A stretch of DNA of 56,353 nt from Pseudomonadota bacterium (GTDB lineage: Bacteria; Pseudomonadota; Gammaproteobacteria; Steroidobacterales; Steroidobacteraceae), in contig JANXUT010000012.1 of assembly GCA_025356075.1 (NCBI GenBank), positions 1 to 56,353 on the forward strand, written 5' to 3'. A program made the translations under genes and the position numbers. Shown here one piece after another: positions 52,815 through 56,353 of the stretch (the stretch's first letter is position 1; the number at the start of each line of letters is the position of its first letter). The notes beneath the pieces are model-generated. The model was not told the origin of the DNA. It ran no database searches and was given only the letters and a program-made list of their open reading frames with translations.

Positions 52815-54527
52815 ATGCACGCTGCCGTTGCCTCCATGATCCGGCGTCCGCGCCTCTTGCTCGCCCTCCTCGCGGTGCTTGGCGCCGCACCCGGCTTCGC
52901 CGCCAACCGCGTACTCATCAACGCGAAGGTATTCACGGCGAACCCCCTGCAACCTTATGCCGACGCGGTCGCCATCCGCGACGGACGGGTGCTCGCAGTC
53001 GGCAACCGCAGCGAGGTGACGGCCGCCGCCGGTGCAGGCGCGGAGGTCATCGACCTCGCCGGCCGTGCGCTCGTTCCCGGCCTCATCGACAGTCACATTC
53101 ACGCCGTCTGGGGTGGCGTCGTGTCGCTCCTCTCGACCGACGTCAAGAACGAGCTCGCCTCCGTCGGCGAACTCGGACCGATCGCCGCCGAGGCCAAGCG
53201 CAGCGGCCGCGGAATGAGCGGCGATGTCCTCGTGATATCGGGCATTCCGCTCGCGATCTGGTCCCACAACGACGAGTTGAACGCGCTTTTCAACGCGCCC
53301 GCCTACGCCGACCAGCCCGTCTTCCTCCACGGTATGGACGGGCATACCGGCTGGGCGAACGCAGCCCTGCGCAAGCGGGCGGGACTGACGGCCGCCTACC
53401 TGCGTGGGCTCACCGAAGGCCACCGCAAGTACTTCGGCTTCGGCGCCAATTTCGCGCCGAACGGATTTGCCGTGGACGAAGGTCTCGAAATCATCGACAA
53501 GAAGATTCCGCCACCCGATGCCGCCAAGAACCTGGCCGGCGCCGAAGCCGCCGTCAATTACCTGCACAGCCTGGGCATCACGTCCTGGCTCGACCCCGGC
53601 GTCGACGCGGCGATGCTCACCGCCTACCGGGAGCTGTCGGTCGCCGGGAAGCTGACGGCTCACGTGGCAGCGCTGATCATCGTCAAGCCCAACGACCAGC
53701 ACCCGCTCGATGAGACGCTGGCGCTGCAGAAGCAGTTCGCCAACGTCCCGGGGCTCACCGTCCCCGGCATCAAGGTGTTTGCCGATGGCGTCGTCGAGTA
53801 CCCGTCGCAGACGGCGGCGATGACGGCTCCCTACGCGAAGACGGGGAAGACCGGCGATCTCCTCTTCGACCCGAAGCGGTTCGCGGATGTCTGCATCGAG
53901 GCCGACAAGCGCGGCCTCCTCGTCCACGTCCACGCGATCGGCGATCGCGCCGTGCACGAGTCGCTGAACGGCATCGAAGCCGCGCGCAAGGCCAACGGGC
54001 CGAATGCGCTACCGCACACGATTACCCACCTGCAGTTCATCCAGCCGACCGACATCCGGCGCTTCAAGGAACTCGGGGTGATCGCCTCCTACCAGCTGCT
54101 CTGGGCGAGCGCCGACACCGACACGATCGACCTCGTGCAGCCCTACGTCGACCCGGCGATCTACCCGTGGCAATACCCCGCACGGTCGCTCTTGAACGCC
54201 GGCGGAATGATCGCCGGAGCCAGCGACTGGTTCGTGTCCTCCCCGAATCCGTTCCTCGCGATCTACCAGGCCGAGACACGCCGTGGCGGAAAGGGCGTGC
54301 TCGATGCGAACGAGGACATGCCTCGCGAGGCGATGCTGTATGCCTACACCCGAAACGCCGCCATTGCGATGAAGCAGCTGGCGGAGGTGGGCTCTATCGA
54401 GCCCGGCAAGCAGGCGGACTTTGCCGTCCTCGACCGTGATGTACTGACGATCTCACCGGAAGCCCTCAAGGACACTCGCGTGCTGCGCACGATGGTCGCC
54501 GGCCAATGGGTCTACACCGCCCCGTGA
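52815..54527 (+). CDS. exported amidohydrolase (YtcJ-like, amidohydrolase 3)
   Basis: A 570-residue metal-dependent hydrolase of the urease/dihydroorotase superfamily with a signal peptide (LLLALLAVLGAAPGFA). Signature elements are GLIDSHIHAVWGG (metal His pair), HGMDGHTGWANAALR, VHAIGDRAVHESLNGIE, LQFIQPTDIRRFKELGV and GASDWFVSSPNPFLAI, where the Asp is the catalytic residue; the C-terminal PGKQADFAVLDRDVLTI closes the composite sandwich. YtcJ-like enzymes are usually annotated as N-substituted formamide deformylases or imide hydrolases, substrate unproven. AGGAAG precedes the ATG. Confidence 0.9.
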   Translation: MHAAVASMIRRPRLLLALLAVLGAAPGFAANRVLINAKVFTANPLQPYADAVAIRDGRVLAVGNRSEVTAAAGAGAEVIDLAGRALVPGLIDSHIHAVWGGVVSLLSTDVKNELASVGELGPIAAEAKRSGRGMSGDVLVISGIPLAIWSHNDELNALFNAPAYADQPVFLHGMDGHTGWANAALRKRAGLTAAYLRGLTEGHRKYFGFGANFAPNGFAVDEGLEIIDKKIPPPDAAKNLAGAEAAVNYLHSLGITSWLDPGVDAAMLTAYRELSVAGKLTAHVAALIIVKPNDQHPLDETLALQKQFANVPGLTVPGIKVFADGVVEYPSQTAAMTAPYAKTGKTGDLLFDPKRFADVCIEADKRGLLVHVHAIGDRAVHESLNGIEAARKANGPNALPHTITHLQFIQPTDIRRFKELGVIASYQLLWASADTDTIDLVQPYVDPAIYPWQYPARSLLNAGGMIAGASDWFVSSPNPFLAIYQAETRRGGKGVLDANEDMPREAMLYAYTRNAAIAMKQLAEVGSIEPGKQADFAVLDRDVLTISPEALKDTRVLRTMVAGQWVYTAP

Positions 54528-54548
54528 CCGTCCGGCTGCGCCACCTTT

Positions 54549-54571
54549 TGCGCCGCGCATCAGGCGGCGCA
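54549..54571 (+). terminator. hairpin after the amidohydrolase gene
   Basis: TGCGCCGC pairs with GCGGCGCA (8 bp) around a 7-base loop, 22 bases after the stop codon. There is no T-run downstream (a TTTT precedes the stem), so it would act as a GC-rich terminator if at all. Confidence 0.4.
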
Positions 54572-54667
54572 CTATCGGCGGCGGTCGCACGTCCCTTTCA
54601 GCCGCGCGAGGCGGTGCGGCAGCCCTCCAGAATTACAGTCGGCGCGCTTCCACGTTGCGGGCAACCC

Positions 54668-55120
54668 GTGACAAAAATGGTCGTCGCGCTGGCCGTGACG
54701 ATGCTCGTAGTGGCGCCTGCAGGGGCGACCGACGCGGCGGCCGTCATGCCGGTGATCCACCGGTGGGTGGACGGCTTCAACAGCGGCGATGCGAATTCGG
54801 CCGCAGCCGCGTGTGCCGATGAGACGTCGCTGATCGACGACTTCCCGCCGCACGAGTGGCACGGACCGGGGGCGTGCGCGAGGTGGTTCGCCGACTTCCA
54901 GAAAATGGCGGGATCGGACGGAATCACACACGCCGCGATCACCGTCGGAAAGCCCTCGCACGTCGAACTGTCAGTCGACTTTGCCTACGTCGTCGCGCCG
55001 GTAACGCTGTCGTTCCAGCACAAAGGGCGATCTGTCCTCGACGACGGAATACTTACGGTGACGCTGCACAAAGGCGCCAGCGGCTGGCGCCTGACTGGGT
55101 GGGCGTGGTCGGACCGTTAG
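54668..55120 (+). CDS. SnoaL/NTF2-like secreted protein
   Basis: About 150 residues with a signal peptide (VVALAVTMLVVAPAGATDA) and a cone-shaped NTF2/SnoaL-type domain: an N-terminal helix with VIHRWVDGFNSGDANSAAAACADE, a WHGPGACARWFADFQKM helix and a C-terminal sheet ending WRLTGWAWS. Members of this fold are isomerases, hydratases or ligand-binding proteins; the active residues are not recognisable here. The start is either GTG 54668 or ATG 54677; ribosome sites are weak. The amidohydrolase gene lies 140 bases upstream on the same strand. Confidence 0.8.
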   Translation: MTKMVVALAVTMLVVAPAGATDAAAVMPVIHRWVDGFNSGDANSAAAACADETSLIDDFPPHEWHGPGACARWFADFQKMAGSDGITHAAITVGKPSHVELSVDFAYVVAPVTLSFQHKGRSVLDDGILTVTLHKGASGWRLTGWAWSDR

Positions 55121-55394
55121 GCGCCCCGACTGCTATGACCGCCCTTCGAACTATCGACGCCGACACGAGCACGACCCTTCCCGGACTAATCGGGATTGCC
55201 GGCGCCGCGGGCGCCGGTGCTTTCTAACCTCGCTCAACGTTTACGAATCGCCGTGCGCCGCGCCTAGCGCACGGGAGCAGGAAACTGACAAACGGTCCGG
55301 GCACCCTCGGACCGAGCGAAGGAATTCACCGAACCCTGTGCAGCCCGGTCGAGCCGTTGCCAACACGTGATCGGCACTCGCGACGACCGACGAG
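55121..55394. other. non-coding stretch after the SnoaL-like gene
   Basis: I see no credible gene here; a 30-codon frame from 55135 has no ribosome site and low-complexity composition. No hairpin clear enough to call was found. Confidence 0.4.
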
Positions 55395-55760
55395 CTAGCT
55401 ACGGACGATCCGTGCATGCACCTTCGACTGGGCCCACGGAATTGACGCGAAGCACACTTGCATCACGAAGCCCACGACTCCGGGCGTCGTTCGATATCTT
55501 GCAAGGTAGTGATCGAGCGGCTCACCGAACGCCCAGACCGAAACGGCCATTTCCAGGGCCATGAGAGCGGAAAACGCCACAGCTCCCATCAGCGAACGGG
55601 TGCGGGAACCAGGCCCGACGTGAAATCGCCGATTGCACCATGCGGAGAGCAGCCAACTCACCGTCAGTACCACCGGCGCCTCAAGCACCACAGCCAGGAG
55701 TGCCCCAACGCGCGGGGCAACCAGCGTGACCCGGATCGCTCCAATAGACTTCGGCGCCGA
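55395..55760 (-). pseudogene. N-terminally truncated conserved membrane protein
   Basis: The frame reads KSIGAIRVTLVAPRVGALLA, then LEAPVVLTVSWLLSAWCNRRF and MGAVAFSALMALEMAVSVW. This is the pattern of a conserved four-helix membrane protein of about 140 residues found in Proteobacteria, but the first helix and start codon are missing. An in-frame stop (55761-55763) precedes AAG 55751 without an ATG. A GTG at about 55691 would start too late. It is probably a decayed gene, although a start at a rare codon cannot be excluded. Confidence 0.55.
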
Positions 55761-55856
55761 TCACACGCTGGATTTTTCTGCAGAAACACGCGGAACTTTT
55801 AGTAGGGATGACGCTAAGCGTGTGACTTCCTGAAGGAACTCTCGGTGTAGCTTCGA

Positions 55857-56000
55857 CTACGCCTTCTCGCCCACCTGTAACTCCGCGATTTTGAAGGGCA
55901 CTCCACACCCTGCGATCCCGCAGTACCCGTTCGGATTCTTCGCCAGATATTGCTGGTGATAATGCGCCCGATGGAGGGGAATCCCACGTAATCCCCGCGG
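55857..56000 (-). pseudogene. C-terminal remnant of methionine sulfoxide reductase A
   Basis: A 47-codon open stretch bounded by stops on both sides. It encodes [20 protein letters not shown], then [12 protein letters not shown] and a short tail, which is the C-terminal YHQQYL..NP.GYC signature of MsrA with its resolving-cysteine area. The catalytic GCFW half is absent. It is therefore gene debris rather than a working reductase. Confidence 0.65.
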
Positions 56001-56108
56001 TTACTGCTACGGGTGGCGCGTACCGGTCGACTTTCAGTCGACTCTAATGTCGTTCCAGCGGTAGACCAATGCAAGCCTCCAGAGTCCAAGCCAGCGCGGA
56101 ACACGCTG

Positions 56109-56353
56109 TCAGACGGGCTGCAAACTGCCGTCGGCGCCGTGAGGGTGAGGGTTGATCCGGGCGGCCTGCTTGCCGACCTTGTCTTTGGCCATTTCCAGAT
56201 CGAAGTGCGCCTGCAAATTGATCCAATAGCCATCGGACGTGCCGAAATACGTCGAGAGCAACACGGCCATTTCCGGTGAGATTGAGCGCTTCTGGCGCAC
56301 GATATCGTTTACGCGAGGCAGCGGAACGCCCAGCGCCTTGGCGAGTGCATACG
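56109..56353 (-). CDS. higA: HigA-family antitoxin, 5' end beyond the window
   Basis: 81 codons are visible up to the right edge. They encode part of an XRE-type helix-turn-helix (YALAKALGVPLPRVNDIVRQ) and the HigA continuation KRSISPEMAVLLSTYFGTSD, then GYWINLQAHFDLEMAKDK and a short C-terminal tail. This antidote family neutralises RelE/ParE-fold HigB toxins and represses its own operon. HigB is usually encoded just upstream of higA, which would be outside the window, so pairing cannot be checked here. Confidence 0.88.
   Translation of the reverse strand, partial: YALAKALGVPLPRVNDIVRQKRSISPEMAVLLSTYFGTSDGYWINLQAHFDLEMAKDKVGKQAARINPHPHGADGSLQPV

Noticed and set aside
55814-56233. A 139-codon minus-strand frame spanning the MsrA remnant and part of higA
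   Set aside because: It is in another frame from both recognisable sequences and encodes Ser/Arg-rich residues without similarity.

Overview
The window is very GC-rich, densely coding bacterial DNA. Its HexR-type Entner-Doudoroff locus, single-chain L-serine dehydratase, proteobacterial PEP carboxylase and many extracytoplasmic cytochrome and outer-membrane proteins point to a gammaproteobacterium, probably in the Xanthomonadales/Nevskiales/Steroidobacter neighbourhood. That placement is an inference from gene content; no rRNA is present. The sequence opens with the 3' part of a tRNA-Pro(CGG) and ends inside a HigA-type antitoxin gene.

Left part (1-9.5 kb): a minus-strand run of envelope and housekeeping genes. 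These are a Sel1-repeat/TonB_C protein, a small membrane protein, an M50 peptidase, a DUF2167 protein, a secreted aminopeptidase P, a polysaccharide deacetylase, a GNAT acetyltransferase, a DUF4404 protein and a LOG-family protein. Two plus-strand genes follow: an unknown membrane protein and sdaA.

Central metabolism (9.5-18.4 kb): edd-eda-ppc is divergent from zwf-hexR. Two near-perfect HexR-like inverted repeats sit in the 202-bp divergent promoter region, so the locus looks like a self-contained HexR regulon. No 6-phosphogluconolactonase gene is present. A DMT-family exporter follows.

Envelope machine (18.4-28.4 kb, minus strand): a tightly overlapping operon of TlpA-like thioredoxin, a small ORF, a coiled-coil secreted protein, two large TPR proteins, a small secreted protein, one TolQ/ExbB, two TolR/ExbD and a TonB/AgmX-like protein. 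The composition (1 TolQ + 2 TolR + AgmX-type + large TPRs) recalls the Myxococcus Agl-Glt trans-envelope motor. This is the best candidate for an undescribed system.

Redox and outer-membrane block (29.3-43.2 kb): a minus-strand trio (CxxCH protein, LamG-cytochrome lipoprotein, Tat DUF1501-like protein) is divergent from a plus-strand series. That series is a TolB/hydrazine-synthase-alpha-like dihaem lipoprotein, two outer-membrane barrels, TlpA, a DUF4266 lipoprotein and a DUF3570 barrel. ApbE (flavin transferase) is convergent, followed by a SYLF-domain protein.

Right part (43.3-56.3 kb): a decayed cytochrome b561 precedes a Tat-exported D-amino-acid-oxidase-like protein whose domain order is circularly permuted. 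Next come an M20-like protein that has lost metal ligands, a CubicO-type serine hydrolase, a dihaem cytochrome c with DUF4199, a frameshifted LuxR-type gene, an RNA methyltransferase, RidA, a secreted amidohydrolase and a SnoaL/NTF2-like protein. The last kilobase holds gene debris (truncated membrane protein, MsrA tail) before HigA.
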